Below are positions 1 through 6,988 of a stretch of DNA of 19,978 nucleotides, piece after piece. Below the pieces are notes generated by a model, which was not told the origin of the DNA, did not search any database, and worked only from the letters and a program-made list of their open reading frames with translations. Position numbers and translations under genes: made by a program. Source of the DNA: Turicibacter sp. (GTDB lineage: Bacteria > Bacillota > Bacilli > MOL361 > Turicibacteraceae); NCBI GenBank assembly GCA_030531025.1, contig JAUMTV010000061.1:1-19978 (forward strand), in the 5' to 3' direction. The stretch's first letter is position 1, and every line of letters begins with the position of its first letter.

Positions 1-53
1 GACTAGAAACTGAGTATGATTCTGAAAATGTAGATGATTTCTCTGTTTTTATA
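1..53 (+). repeat. MITE-like element, 3' tail of a copy cut by the window edge
   Basis: These 53 bases match the 3' end of the element at 9717-9839 (which lies on the minus strand) with only two mismatches that I can count. The copy ends in a TTTTTATA tail and abuts a second copy through a TA at 54-55. Its hairpin half must lie outside the window. The orientation is the same as the next copy, so the two form a direct tandem. Confidence 0.8.
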
Positions 54-55
54 TA

Positions 56-178
56 TATAAGTCCAGATAAGTTTTTCATATCGGAAAACTTTTAGCTGGA
101 CTATAGGATGCCTTAATATTAAAGTGGCTTACCAACTAAGACTGGTGTAGCATTATAAAATACATTTCTGTTTATATA
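56..178 (+). repeat. MITE-like element, complete copy (~123 bp) with internal hairpin
   Basis: The copy begins TATAAGTCCAGATAA and ends TCTGTTTATATA, with TA on both sides. The 5' half is a hairpin at 61-101 whose arms start GTCCAG and end CTGGAC around a short loop. The 3' half has no clear ORF and aligns with the copies at 3646-3770 and 9717-9839. The ends form a poor terminal inverted repeat of the type TATA...CAGA. TA-flanked small palindromic elements are typical of MITEs moved by IS630/Tc1-mariner transposases. That family assignment is inferred, since no such transposase is in the window. Confidence 0.8.
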
Positions 179-207
179 TAGAAGATAGATTTTAAAGTTT
201 TTATAAA

Positions 208-234
208 AAAGAACATCTATTTTGGATGTTCTTT
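208..234 (-). terminator. Rho-independent terminator of the 243-815 gene
   Basis: An inverted repeat with ~10 bp arms (AAAGAACATC / GATGTTCTTT) and a short loop. On the minus strand it is followed by a T-run. It lies directly after the stop codon of the hypothetical gene. Confidence 0.75.
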
Positions 235-242
235 CTAACTCG

Positions 243-815
243 TTATTCTCCTGATTTTAGTAACGATAAATCTTTATAATAGGTAGTTAAAATGGAAACA
301 TTTAATCCTGGATCATCAAACGTTCCCCATGATTCACAAAGCATGTCTGTTGCTTCATTAACAAGGGCTTGATGTCTAGAATATTCATCGAAAACTATTA
401 AAATAGCCTCCTTAGCCATATTTGTTTCGACTAATGATTTCAAATCAGATAAATGAGAACTTAAATCCGAATCGATAATATGCGGTAAATGATACTCACA
501 AATATCATGACGATGTTTTGAAGGTTCAAATAATACCCGAATCACTAATTCAACTTGAGAAGTTGGCTTAAACATCTCTTTATAACTTGTCCCTTGTAAA
601 ACAAAGATCAACTCATGATTAATATGCTCTTTTCTTCCCTTCCCTAAAGGATAATCTTGATACACTTCTAGCGGATATCCCTTTTCTTCAATGAGTTGAT
701 GAAATATTTTTTGTAACGTCCACGCAACATCACGATGAACCATAAATTGATAAGTTGGATAGTCTTTCTTTATTTTATTTAACGCTATTTCTAATAATTC
801 TTCACTTACTGTCAT
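243..815 (-). CDS. Hypothetical protein, ~190 aa
   Basis: I do not recognise this family. The product is soluble, acidic and mixed alpha/beta in appearance, with no signal peptide or membrane segment. A central stretch (VELVIRVLFEPSK) reads like a buried beta strand followed by a charged turn, and the first ~60 residues look helical. The frame can extend seven codons upstream to a TTG at 836. I chose the ATG at 815 because AAGGTG sits six bases before it, while the TTG has no ribosome site. It lies 72 bp after the TspO-like gene on the same strand and could be co-transcribed with it. It ends at a good hairpin terminator. No functional inference is justified from the sequence alone. Confidence 0.7.
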   Translation of the reverse strand: MTVSEELLEIALNKIKKDYPTYQFMVHRDVAWTLQKIFHQLIEEKGYPLEVYQDYPLGKGRKEHINHELIFVLQGTSYKEMFKPTSQVELVIRVLFEPSKHRHDICEYHLPHIIDSDLSSHLSDLKSLVETNMAKEAILIVFDEYSRHQALVNEATDMLCESWGTFDDPGLNVSILTTYYKDLSLLKSGE

Positions 816-887
816 CCTTTTCACCTTCAAATGCAACTTTTTAATACAGCCTATTCAGAAAAGGCTAACATTATTATAAAACCATAT

Positions 888-1601
888 TTAATTTGTTCGG
901 TTTCTTTTCACACGGTCCATCATATACGCAATTAAAATAATGGCAAAGCAACAGGTCACAAAAATAGTTGTATGACTTAAATTCTTAATCGCAATCCCAA
1001 TATAAGCCCATATAAAAACGAGGGGATAAACTAAATCATTTTGACTTACCATAAACACAATTGCAAGAAATCCTGCTATCATTAAAACAAAAATCGCCCA
1101 AAACATTTCAGGTAAGCCAAATAAATTTATCAGACCATTTGCCTTTAACAAAATAGAAATTTCAACAATTGTGGCAACTGATAACCACCCTAAGTAAACA
1201 GAAATAGGGATTTTAAAAAAAGAAACCCGCTCTCCATGAGCATGTTGACATGAAATATAGACAAATATTGCACTAATCAGCGCTCCAATAATAAAAATAG
1301 CAGCAATTGGCTGACCAACTAATAAAGAAACACCTGAACAGACTAAACTAATCGGTAAAAATCGACTAACCTTTTGATAAGCTTCATCTACTGTAGTTGA
1401 ACGCAAACCAAACCAGATGATCCAAATCCCCCAAAGTCCATAGATGATAATCCAAATTAAAAAAGTATATGGAGTTGGCGTAATAAGGGGTTCAGCTGAA
1501 GGAACTGTAAATGCTGTTGCTCCATTAATCAAAAACGAAGTAACGATTAAAAATACATAAGAAATTACATTAAGAATCGTGTAAATAATCTTTTGATTCA
1601 T
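888..1601 (-). CDS. TspO/MBR-like (tryptophan-rich sensory) membrane protein
   Basis: This 237-residue product is almost entirely hydrophobic, with about seven predicted membrane segments. After the first helix it carries a PTPYTFLIWIIIYGLWGIW segment. This matches the P-x-x-F-x-x-W-x-x-I-Y pattern of the larger Firmicute proteins annotated as tryptophan-rich sensory or TspO-related. A later YLGWLSVATI segment is also typical of that group. Classical TspO proteins are ~160 aa with five helices and bind porphyrins or cholesterol; the role of these longer relatives is not established. The start is supported by GGGAGAGGAAGAG just before the ATG. It precedes the hypothetical gene at 243-815. Confidence 0.65.
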   Translation of the reverse strand: MNQKIIYTILNVISYVFLIVTSFLINGATAFTVPSAEPLITPTPYTFLIWIIIYGLWGIWIIWFGLRSTTVDEAYQKVSRFLPISLVCSGVSLLVGQPIAAIFIIGALISAIFVYISCQHAHGERVSFFKIPISVYLGWLSVATIVEISILLKANGLINLFGLPEMFWAIFVLMIAGFLAIVFMVSQNDLVYPLVFIWAYIGIAIKNLSHTTIFVTCCFAIILIAYMMDRVKRNRTN

Positions 1602-1729
1602 CTCTTCCTCTCCCGCTTCGTATGACGTATATTTAATCGTATGCCTTGTTAAGAAATTTTCGAACTAATTTTTATATGCTATCAACTAAAATACAATCAT
1701 TTATATGTTCATATTTTTTAAAACAATAA

Positions 1730-1806
1730 AAAATACCTCTTTTCTAGCAAATAGACACTTCTTACAACTGTAGTAATTAATAATTTTGCTTTTAAAGAGG
1801 TATTTT
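1730..1806. repeat. Imperfect inverted repeat next to the recombinase gene
   Basis: The left arm AAATACCTCTTT (about 1731-1742) is exactly repeated inverted as AAAGAGGTATTT (1794-1805). Pairing resumes after a three-base mismatch with AGCAAA (1746-1751) and TTTGCT (1786-1791), leaving a ~34 nt loop. The structure begins two bases below the recombinase stop codon. It may simply be a long-loop terminator, since a T-rich stretch follows the arm on either strand. Its length and position next to a site-specific recombinase also allow it to be a recombination or protein-binding site. Confidence 0.6.
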
Positions 1807-1808
1807 AT

Positions 1809-2816
1809 TTATTTAGCTATTGTCTCATTTAACAAGTCAAACTGAATGAGATCACCCGCATTATCTTTTAACTTCTCAATCGAATGGATATACCGGTTCG
1901 TTGTCGCAATATTTTGATGCGCTGCAAAGTCACGAACCTTTTCTATACTTGCTCCATTTGTAATCGCTAGGGTAATCGCCGTATGTCGTGTTGAGTGAAC
2001 TTTGAGATGTTTGGTGATGCCTGCGCGTTTACATGCTCCTTTGATCATATAGTTTAAAGAACTTGGATCTAATTTTTCATTATTACGTTTATTTCGAGAA
2101 TGTCCAATAAATAAAAAAGCATCTTTATGTTCTTCAAAATTGCGATCAGTTCGCTTCACATACTCCTCAATTAATGACTTAACGATCGGTTGAATTTTTA
2201 CCATGTCCTTCTTTCGACCTTTACGAATGACGTGAATCACATCATAATCTCCGTATTTAGTCACATCTTTCAGTCGAATATTAATTAATTCTGATTTACG
2301 AAGAGCTGTCGTTAAGGCTAAATACATAATGGTTTTATTACGTAACTCAACTAATTTAGTCGTGTCAAAAACACTTAACAGTTGAACACACTCTTCAGCT
2401 GTCAAAAACTCTGTTTCTTTCGAATTTACCTTTGGCTTTTCGTCTCGAAGATTACCAAACGGATTAAAGTGTAAAAGCGCCGTTCCTGTTCGATTATCTT
2501 GATACTTTAACAACCACTTATATAAAGAACTCAAAGAGGATACTTTTCGATTAATGGTTGCTGAGGCACATCCCTTTCCTTTTAAATCTAATAAATAATG
2601 CTCCACATCAAACATATTAACAGCAATAATCTGTTCTAGCTTGATCTCTTCTATTTGCTCCACTTGAAAAAAATCTAAAATATCTCGTTCATACGAAATC
2701 GCTGTATATTTACTGCTACTTCCTTTCAAATTTAAAAAATGACGAATAAAATGAATTTTTTTCTGTTCGCCAAGTGCTCGATTTTGTATTAATACTATCT
2801 CCATAATTTTCACCAT
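1809..2816 (-). CDS. Tyrosine recombinase / phage-type integrase, lone
   Basis: A site-specific recombinase of 335 aa. Residues ~23-105 form the N-terminal SAM-like core-binding domain, and the catalytic domain runs from ~137 to 320. The active-site set is visible: Arg173 in TALRKSEL, Lys199 in the beta-hairpin IRKGRKKD, His274 and Arg277 in HSTRH, His300 in FAAHQN, and nucleophile Tyr309 in TNRYIH. The usual LGH of Xer proteins is replaced by AAH, so this is probably not the housekeeping XerC or XerD. No phage genes, excisionase or obvious att repeats flank it. The start is uncertain: the ATG at 2816 has a poor ribosome site, while an ATG four codons inside (2804) has GGTGA at good spacing. 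It is likely a stand-alone recombinase or a relic of a lost mobile element. Confidence 0.9.
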   Translation of the reverse strand: MVKIMEIVLIQNRALGEQKKIHFIRHFLNLKGSSSKYTAISYERDILDFFQVEQIEEIKLEQIIAVNMFDVEHYLLDLKGKGCASATINRKVSSLSSLYKWLLKYQDNRTGTALLHFNPFGNLRDEKPKVNSKETEFLTAEECVQLLSVFDTTKLVELRNKTIMYLALTTALRKSELINIRLKDVTKYGDYDVIHVIRKGRKKDMVKIQPIVKSLIEEYVKRTDRNFEEHKDAFLFIGHSRNKRNNEKLDPSSLNYMIKGACKRAGITKHLKVHSTRHTAITLAITNGASIEKVRDFAAHQNIATTNRYIHSIEKLKDNAGDLIQFDLLNETIAK

Positions 2817-2884
2817 CTTTATAATTGTATCCTTATCATAACATAAAATAATAAAGGCCGTCAGTGAAAATTTTATTAAAATTA

Positions 2885-2909
2885 AAAAGAACCTGCTGAG
2901 CAGGATCTT
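2885..2909 (-). terminator. Rho-independent terminator of the HdeD-like gene
   Basis: A GC-rich stem (CCTGC / GCAGG with flanking GA..TC pairs, tight TGA loop) is followed on the minus strand by a T-run. It lies immediately after the stop at 2914. Confidence 0.75.
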
Positions 2910-2913
2910 CTGA

Positions 2914-3420
2914 TTAAAAGGTATCTTTTAACTTAACACCTATGTAGATTTCACTAATTGCAGTCAAAATTAAGGCTGCTCCAATAAAGTAAGGCGCTGT
3001 TATTAAAATAGAAAAAGGTTGGAAGATCACAAGGACCCCAAAGATGACTAAAATGGCATTGTACACCGTATAGGCATTCCATCCAAAATGACCATTTCGA
3101 AAAGACATGAACATTAAGTAAGCACCTCGAACGAGTACCCATATCCCATACACAACAATTAGTAAATCAATCGTTGAAATGGGATAAAGCCATAAAACTA
3201 ATCCAAATAAGATATTAATGATCCCATTAAAAATAAAAAATACTCGTCCATCACGTTGTCGACTTCGAATAATTGTTGAAATACCTACCACAATAAACAA
3301 TATAGCAATTAACGCACTTAAACTAATAATCGTTTGAAGCGGGAAAACAAAAAACAATAGACCAATAATCCCAAATAAAATACCCTCAACGATAAACATT
3401 TTTTCTAAAAATGATGTCAT
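2914..3420 (-). CDS. HdeD-family (DUF308) membrane protein
   Basis: A 168-residue integral membrane protein with six hydrophobic segments arranged as paired helices. The internal repeat is visible: segments of the type GILFGIIGLLFFVFP and GIINILFGLVLWLYP recur, each ending in an aromatic-Pro motif. This two-helix repeat is the hallmark of the HdeD/DUF308 family. E. coli HdeD is linked to acid resistance, but function is not defined in Firmicutes. AAAGGAGT lies eight bases before the ATG. The gene is flanked by a terminator below and a long gap above, so it is probably monocistronic. Confidence 0.8.
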   Translation of the reverse strand: MTSFLEKMFIVEGILFGIIGLLFFVFPLQTIISLSALIAILFIVVGISTIIRSRQRDGRVFFIFNGIINILFGLVLWLYPISTIDLLIVVYGIWVLVRGAYLMFMSFRNGHFGWNAYTVYNAILVIFGVLVIFQPFSILITAPYFIGAALILTAISEIYIGVKLKDTF

Positions 3421-3992
3421 TTAAATGACTCCTTTCTATTTAAGCTAATCAACGATTGATAGAATCATAATGATAAAAAAATTCTTTAAAAATGCTAATC
3501 ACTAACTCTCTCGTCTCTAGGCTAGTTCAGAATTTATAGTTATCTCGTAAAAAATGATTGAGTCCTCTCTGTAACTTATGATTCTACTTACTTTTTGATA
3601 ACTTGATGACATTTTTTCTATAGGAACTTTAATCCATCCCTTATATATAAGTAGCGATAAGTTTTTCATAATTGAAAAACTTTTATCGCAACTATAATTA
3701 GCCTTTCTACCAAAAAGACTAATCAACTAAGCCTGTTTCTTAGAATGTGAAATATATTTCGCTATGCATATAGATAATCTATATTTGATATAAAGCTTGG
3801 TAACGATATTGAAATCATTAAAAATAATCATAGATTGGCTAAAAATTTAACTCATTTTATAAGTGACTAGTTTAAATCGTGACTACTAATCTACTTGATG
3901 CCTCCTTTCTACGAGACATTTTTATTATGGTACAATTCATGACATCTTATTTACACATCGTTTTTTAACAGCTTAAAACTTTTTACTTGCTA
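3421..3992. other. Long intergenic region with a MITE and an orphan ribosome site
   Basis: I find no convincing gene here. The 70-codon frame on the minus strand at 3517-3726 runs through the miniature element and has no coding character. The contents are the element at 3646-3770 and, on the minus strand at about 3899-3906, a perfect AAAGGAGG with no start codon at usable distance. The latter could mark a 5' remnant of a decayed gene or part of a long leader of the HdeD-like gene. Confidence 0.5.
3646..3770 (+). repeat. MITE-like element, diverged copy (~125 bp)
   Basis: It has the same layout as the copy at 56-178: TATAAG start, internal hairpin (about 3653-3690), a 3' half containing CAACTAAG, and TA on both sides. 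The stem motif differs (GCGATAA / TTATCGC rather than CCAGATAA / TTAGCTGG), yet pairing is kept. The 3' terminus carries the matching TTCGCTA (3758-3764), so the terminal inverted repeat is clearer here (TAT..GTAGCGA versus TAT..ATAGCGA). Confidence 0.75.
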
Positions 3993-4022
3993 TTGACATC
4001 CCTATTAGCAACTGAATCATAA
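3993..4022 (+). promoter_or_regulatory. Possible upstream promoter of pulA
   Basis: A perfect -35 hexamer TTGACA lies at 3993-3998. The matching -10 is poor (TCATAA at 4017-4022, 18 bp spacing). If used, its start point would lie at the cre-like site at 4027-4040, a placement that gives CcpA repression. Confidence 0.35.
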
Positions 4023-4026
4023 AAAT

Positions 4027-4040
4027 GGAAAGCGTTACAC
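4027..4040 (+). promoter_or_regulatory. Catabolite-responsive element (cre)-like site
   Basis: The core AAAGCGTTA matches the central AARCGYTW of the CcpA operator consensus (TGWAARCGYTWWCA), with mismatches in the outer positions. Its place ahead of a starch/glycogen-type debranching enzyme fits carbon catabolite control. CcpA itself is not in the window, and a LacI-family maltose regulator is an alternative ligand. Confidence 0.5.
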
Positions 4041-4061
4041 AATAATACTTAGTAAAACCCC

Positions 4062-4090
4062 TTTCAAAAATAAAATGAGTCCGATATAAT
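4062..4090 (+). promoter_or_regulatory. Probable proximal promoter of pulA
   Basis: A perfect TATAAT at 4085-4090, with a weak -35 (TTTCAA, 4062-4067) at 17 bp spacing. It places the transcription start ~25 bp before the ribosome site AGAGGGGGA (4108-4116). Confidence 0.55.
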
Positions 4091-4121
4091 GAACTCAATA
4101 TAATTTTAGAGGGGGATTTTT

Positions 4122-6260
4122 ATGCGTAAACTTCAAACATTTGAAGCTTATTTAGATACATTTGAAACAATTACAGTCTATTTAAGTAAAAGTTACTATG
4201 ATGGGAAGAACCAAACGTTTCGATTAAAAGATGAGAATTCTAATAGCACTAACTTAAACATCCTTAAAATCATTGATGATGAAAACTATGTTAAATATAT
4301 TTTACAAACACCTCCACTTGAGTTAGGAAAAAGCTATCGACTGACAGATGATCGCCAGCTCATGACGCCATTACAATTTGGTTATGTCGTTAGAACAAAG
4401 GCATTTGATGAAGCCTTTTATTATGACGGACATGATTTAGGAGTGAATTATACAAAAGAATCAACAACTTTTAAAGTTTGGTCACCTATTGCTTCACAAA
4501 TCAAAGTTGAAATCCGTCAAAATGATCAGGTTCAAACTTATGATTTAATGAAAGGGGCTAAAGGTGTTTGGTCATTAACTCTTATTGGTGATTATGAGTT
4601 AGCTTCTTATATTTATCTCGTTCAAGTCAACGGGTCATGGAATCAAGCGACCGATCCATACGCAATTGCCTCAACACCTAATCATCAACGAACGGTCATT
4701 ATTGATCCTCAAATGGTAGAAGTGAATTCAAATCGTCACTTAGTTCCAGCTCTTCAATCTTATACGGATGCTATTATTTATGAAATGCATGTTCGTGATT
4801 TCTCAGTACATAAAAATTCAGGTATTAAGCATGTTGGAAAATTTTTGGGTGTTGTAGAAGAAGGAACACGAACAAATCGTGGGACATTAACTGGCTTAGA
4901 CTATCTAATGGATTTAGGAGTCACACATATTCAACTTCTTCCGACCTATGATTTTGGTTCAGTGGATGAATTAAATCAATTCGAATCTTATAACTGGGGC
5001 TATGACCCTGTTCAGTACAACATACCGGAAGGAAGCTATGCTACAGATGTTCATAATCCTTATTCAAGAATAATTGAGATGAAACAAATGATTGCTAAAT
5101 TACATGAAAAAGGATTCAGAGTGATTATGGACGTTGTTTATAATCATATGTTTGACCGTCAAACATCAGCATTTGAAAACATCATGCCTAACTACTACTT
5201 CAAGCTTGGTGAAAATGGTGAAATTTCAAACGGATCATTTTGTGGAAATGATGTGGATTCGTTACGCCCGATGTGTCGTCGATTTATTATTGAGTCATGT
5301 AAAATGTGGATTAAAGATTACGGATTTGATGGATTCCGTTTTGATTTAATGGGAATTTTAGATACAGAAACTATGAACGAAATTGCAAAAGAGTGTCAAG
5401 CTATTGATCCATCCGTTATGATTTATGGCGAAGGTTGGAATATGCCTTCACTAATGCCTGAAGAGGAAAAAGCCATGATGTTTAATAATAATAAAATGCC
5501 ACAGATTGCTCACTTTAATGACCGATTTGGTCGTAGCATCAAGGGTTCACCTTTTGAAACAGAGCTATCTGATATTGGCTATGGATTAGGCTATACTGAA
5601 GATTTAGATCGAGTTATGAATGTCCTTGCGGGATCATGTACAACTATTGGCATGGACGCCCTATTTCTTGAGCCGACGATGAGTATTAATTATGTGGAGT
5701 GTCATGATAATTTAACTCTATTTGATAAAATCATGTTAGCCAATAAATGCGAATCATTAGAAACAAGGTTAAAACGTCAAAAACTAATTAACGCTCTTAT
5801 CTTAGTTTCTCAAGGAATTCCTTTCTTACATGCCGGACAAGAATTTAATCGAACAAAAAACGGCGATCACAATAGTTATAAATCACCAGATAGTATTAAT
5901 CAATTAGATTGGGATCGTAAAGATCACTATCAAGAGACTGTTGATTTTGTTAAAGACTTCATTCAACTCCGTCAATCAATGAAAGCCTTTCGATTAAATA
6001 CAAGTAAAGAGATAAACGATCATGTTTTTGTTAAACACCATCGACATTCAATTGTTGAATACACGATCAAAAATGTGAAGTCGTATGGAGCTTATGATGA
6101 AATCAAAATCTTTATTAATCCAACACATCAACCATTTAATATCAAACTCGATCAAGACTATCTTGTTCTAGCGAACCAAAAAGGGCTTTTAAAAAAACCA
6201 CATCAAACGAATATGATTACTGTTGATGCAATTGAATTAATTGTTTTAGCTAGAGATTAA
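4122..6260 (+). CDS. pulA: Type I pullulanase (GH13_14), cytoplasmic
   Basis: Hydrolyses alpha-1,6 branch points of pullulan, amylopectin and glycogen-derived dextrins, feeding linear maltodextrins to other enzymes. The 712-residue length matches cytoplasmic type I pullulanases such as Bacillus AmyX. There is no signal peptide. An N-terminal beta domain is followed by a CBM48-like module (~110-190) with FKVWSPIASQIKVEI. The type I signature YNWGYDP is at 290-296. GH13 motifs are clear: DVVYNH; GFRFD with nucleophile Asp408; YGEGW with acid/base Glu437; VECHDN with Asp529. AGAGGGGGA sits five bases before the ATG. It is the only plus-strand gene and is transcribed alone, from promoters near a cre-like site, and ends in a long hairpin. 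All catalytic residues are intact. Confidence 0.95.
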   Translation: MRKLQTFEAYLDTFETITVYLSKSYYDGKNQTFRLKDENSNSTNLNILKIIDDENYVKYILQTPPLELGKSYRLTDDRQLMTPLQFGYVVRTKAFDEAFYYDGHDLGVNYTKESTTFKVWSPIASQIKVEIRQNDQVQTYDLMKGAKGVWSLTLIGDYELASYIYLVQVNGSWNQATDPYAIASTPNHQRTVIIDPQMVEVNSNRHLVPALQSYTDAIIYEMHVRDFSVHKNSGIKHVGKFLGVVEEGTRTNRGTLTGLDYLMDLGVTHIQLLPTYDFGSVDELNQFESYNWGYDPVQYNIPEGSYATDVHNPYSRIIEMKQMIAKLHEKGFRVIMDVVYNHMFDRQTSAFENIMPNYYFKLGENGEISNGSFCGNDVDSLRPMCRRFIIESCKMWIKDYGFDGFRFDLMGILDTETMNEIAKECQAIDPSVMIYGEGWNMPSLMPEEEKAMMFNNNKMPQIAHFNDRFGRSIKGSPFETELSDIGYGLGYTEDLDRVMNVLAGSCTTIGMDALFLEPTMSINYVECHDNLTLFDKIMLANKCESLETRLKRQKLINALILVSQGIPFLHAGQEFNRTKNGDHNSYKSPDSINQLDWDRKDHYQETVDFVKDFIQLRQSMKAFRLNTSKEINDHVFVKHHRHSIVEYTIKNVKSYGAYDEIKIFINPTHQPFNIKLDQDYLVLANQKGLLKKPHQTNMITVDAIELIVLARD

Positions 6261-6307
6261 CATAAAAGAAACGGCGCTGAAATCAGTGCCGTTTCTTTTA
6301 TGTTAAT
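6256..6307. terminator. Bidirectional terminator, very long stem
   Basis: A perfect 20 bp inverted repeat (6256-6275 with 6288-6307) extends inward through CTGA/TCAG, giving a near-complete 25 bp stem with a two-base loop. It overlaps the pulA stop codon. T-rich tracts lie inside the distal stem on both strands. It would terminate pulA and transcripts arriving from the minus-strand genes. Confidence 0.8.
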
Positions 6308-6396
6308 CAGATTTATCGAATCATTCCTGATTAAAATGAATCTTTTGACTAATTATCAAAATAATGTGGATATAAATCAATATCATCATCAATCCA

Positions 6397-6660
6397 TTAT
6401 TTCATTTCAATAATCATTTGTTCATATAACATCTTCAGCCCACCCGTTAAGTTTTGATGTGGAAGGACATATAAAATAGATAACAAGCCTTGAGCTGTCA
6501 GCACTGGTAAAGCCTCAAGAGAAGGATGAGTTTTTGTTTGATTTAAAAGTTGGATTAAAAACGTCATTCCTTGTTGCTTTTCAAATGAATTAAACGCCGT
6601 TGGAATGATGATTGCATCATACTGTCCTTTCTCTAGAAATGAAGAATCAGTTAACGACAT
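6397..6660 (-). CDS. Hypothetical protein, 87 aa; probable C-terminal half of a split gene
   Basis: I do not recognise the family. The product is a small alpha/beta protein with a hydrophobic strand at GQYDAIIIPTAF and a helical rest ending EQMIIEMK. Its ATG lies inside the last codons of the upstream gene (10 bp overlap), immediately after a run of seven T. A -1 shift in that run would join both into one ~160 aa protein. It has no ribosome site of its own, so expression as a separate protein would depend on translational coupling. Either a recent frameshift, a slippery site or a sequence error explains the layout. Confidence 0.55.
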   Translation of the reverse strand: MSLTDSSFLEKGQYDAIIIPTAFNSFEKQQGMTFLIQLLNQTKTHPSLEALPVLTAQGLLSILYVLPHQNLTGGLKMLYEQMIIEMK

Positions 6661-6872
6661 AAAAAAACTTGATTATAATAACCAAGGGCTTCTGTTTTTA
6701 GTGAACCCTTTTGCAAAATAGCTAAATCCTCGCTTAAATTAAGAGATGAAAACTTATTTTTAAGAATGAGCGCGACTAATTCTTGGCCATTACTAATTTC
6801 AAGAATACAACCTCCCTCTTGAAACTCAAGAAGCTCCATATAATCTAGAATTAACTGAAGTTGATCACTCAT
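6651..6872 (-). CDS. Hypothetical protein, 73 aa; probable N-terminal half of a split gene
   Basis: The family is unknown. It is a small acidic protein with a strand-like CILEISNGQELVALIL segment in the middle. The frame opens at a GTG (6890), but the ATG at 6872 is preferred because GAGAGGA lies six bases upstream. It ends TTTTTTTATGTCGTTAA: the heptamer of T overlaps the ATG of the next frame. An extended -10 promoter is found ~50 bp upstream. The short length and the abrupt end in NQVFLCR suggest the natural protein continues in the other frame. Confidence 0.55.
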   Translation of the reverse strand: MSDQLQLILDYMELLEFQEGGCILEISNGQELVALILKNKFSSLNLSEDLAILQKGSLKTEALGYYNQVFLCR

Positions 6873-6920
6873 AACATCCTCTCTTTCCACCTTCGAATCT
6901 GAATTAAAATAAATTCATGT

Positions 6921-6926
6921 ATTATA
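6921..6926 (-). promoter_or_regulatory. Extended -10 promoter for the 6872 gene
   Basis: On the minus strand the sequence reads TGATATAAT, a perfect -10 with the TGn extension. The -35 region is weak (TTTTAT), which extended -10 promoters tolerate. Confidence 0.5.
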
Positions 6927-6955
6927 TCATATGCAATCACCCATAAAATTGATTT

Positions 6956-6988
6956 AAAAAAGTCAAACATTGAAATGTTTGACTTTTT
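6956..6988. terminator. Bidirectional terminator between MATE gene and small genes
   Basis: AAAAAAGTCAAACAT pairs with ATGTTTGACTTTTT around a TGAA loop, giving a strong stem with T-runs on both strands. On the minus strand it ends the MATE transcript and overlaps its stop codon. Confidence 0.8.

Noticed and set aside
848..866. Small hairpin (AGCCT/AGGCT) between the TspO-like and hypothetical genes
   Set aside because: The stem is only five pairs with a nine-base loop and no T-run follows on the minus strand, so I do not call a terminator.
1619..1643. CGTATG direct repeats upstream of the TspO-like gene as a possible operator
   Set aside because: Two six-base matches in AT-rich DNA are too little evidence, with no regulator gene nearby.
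1809..2816. Recombinase as XerC or XerD
   Set aside because: It has AAH instead of the usual LGH motif, is longer than typical Xer proteins (~300 aa) and lacks Xer-type neighbours.
3517..3726. A 69-codon open frame on the minus strand
   Set aside because: It overlaps the miniature element, starts without a ribosome site and shows no protein-like composition; it is a by-product of the repeat.
6303..6334. TTAATCAG / CTGATTAA inverted repeat as a second terminator
   Set aside because: The arms are eight AT-rich pairs and partly overlap the stronger hairpin at 6256-6307.
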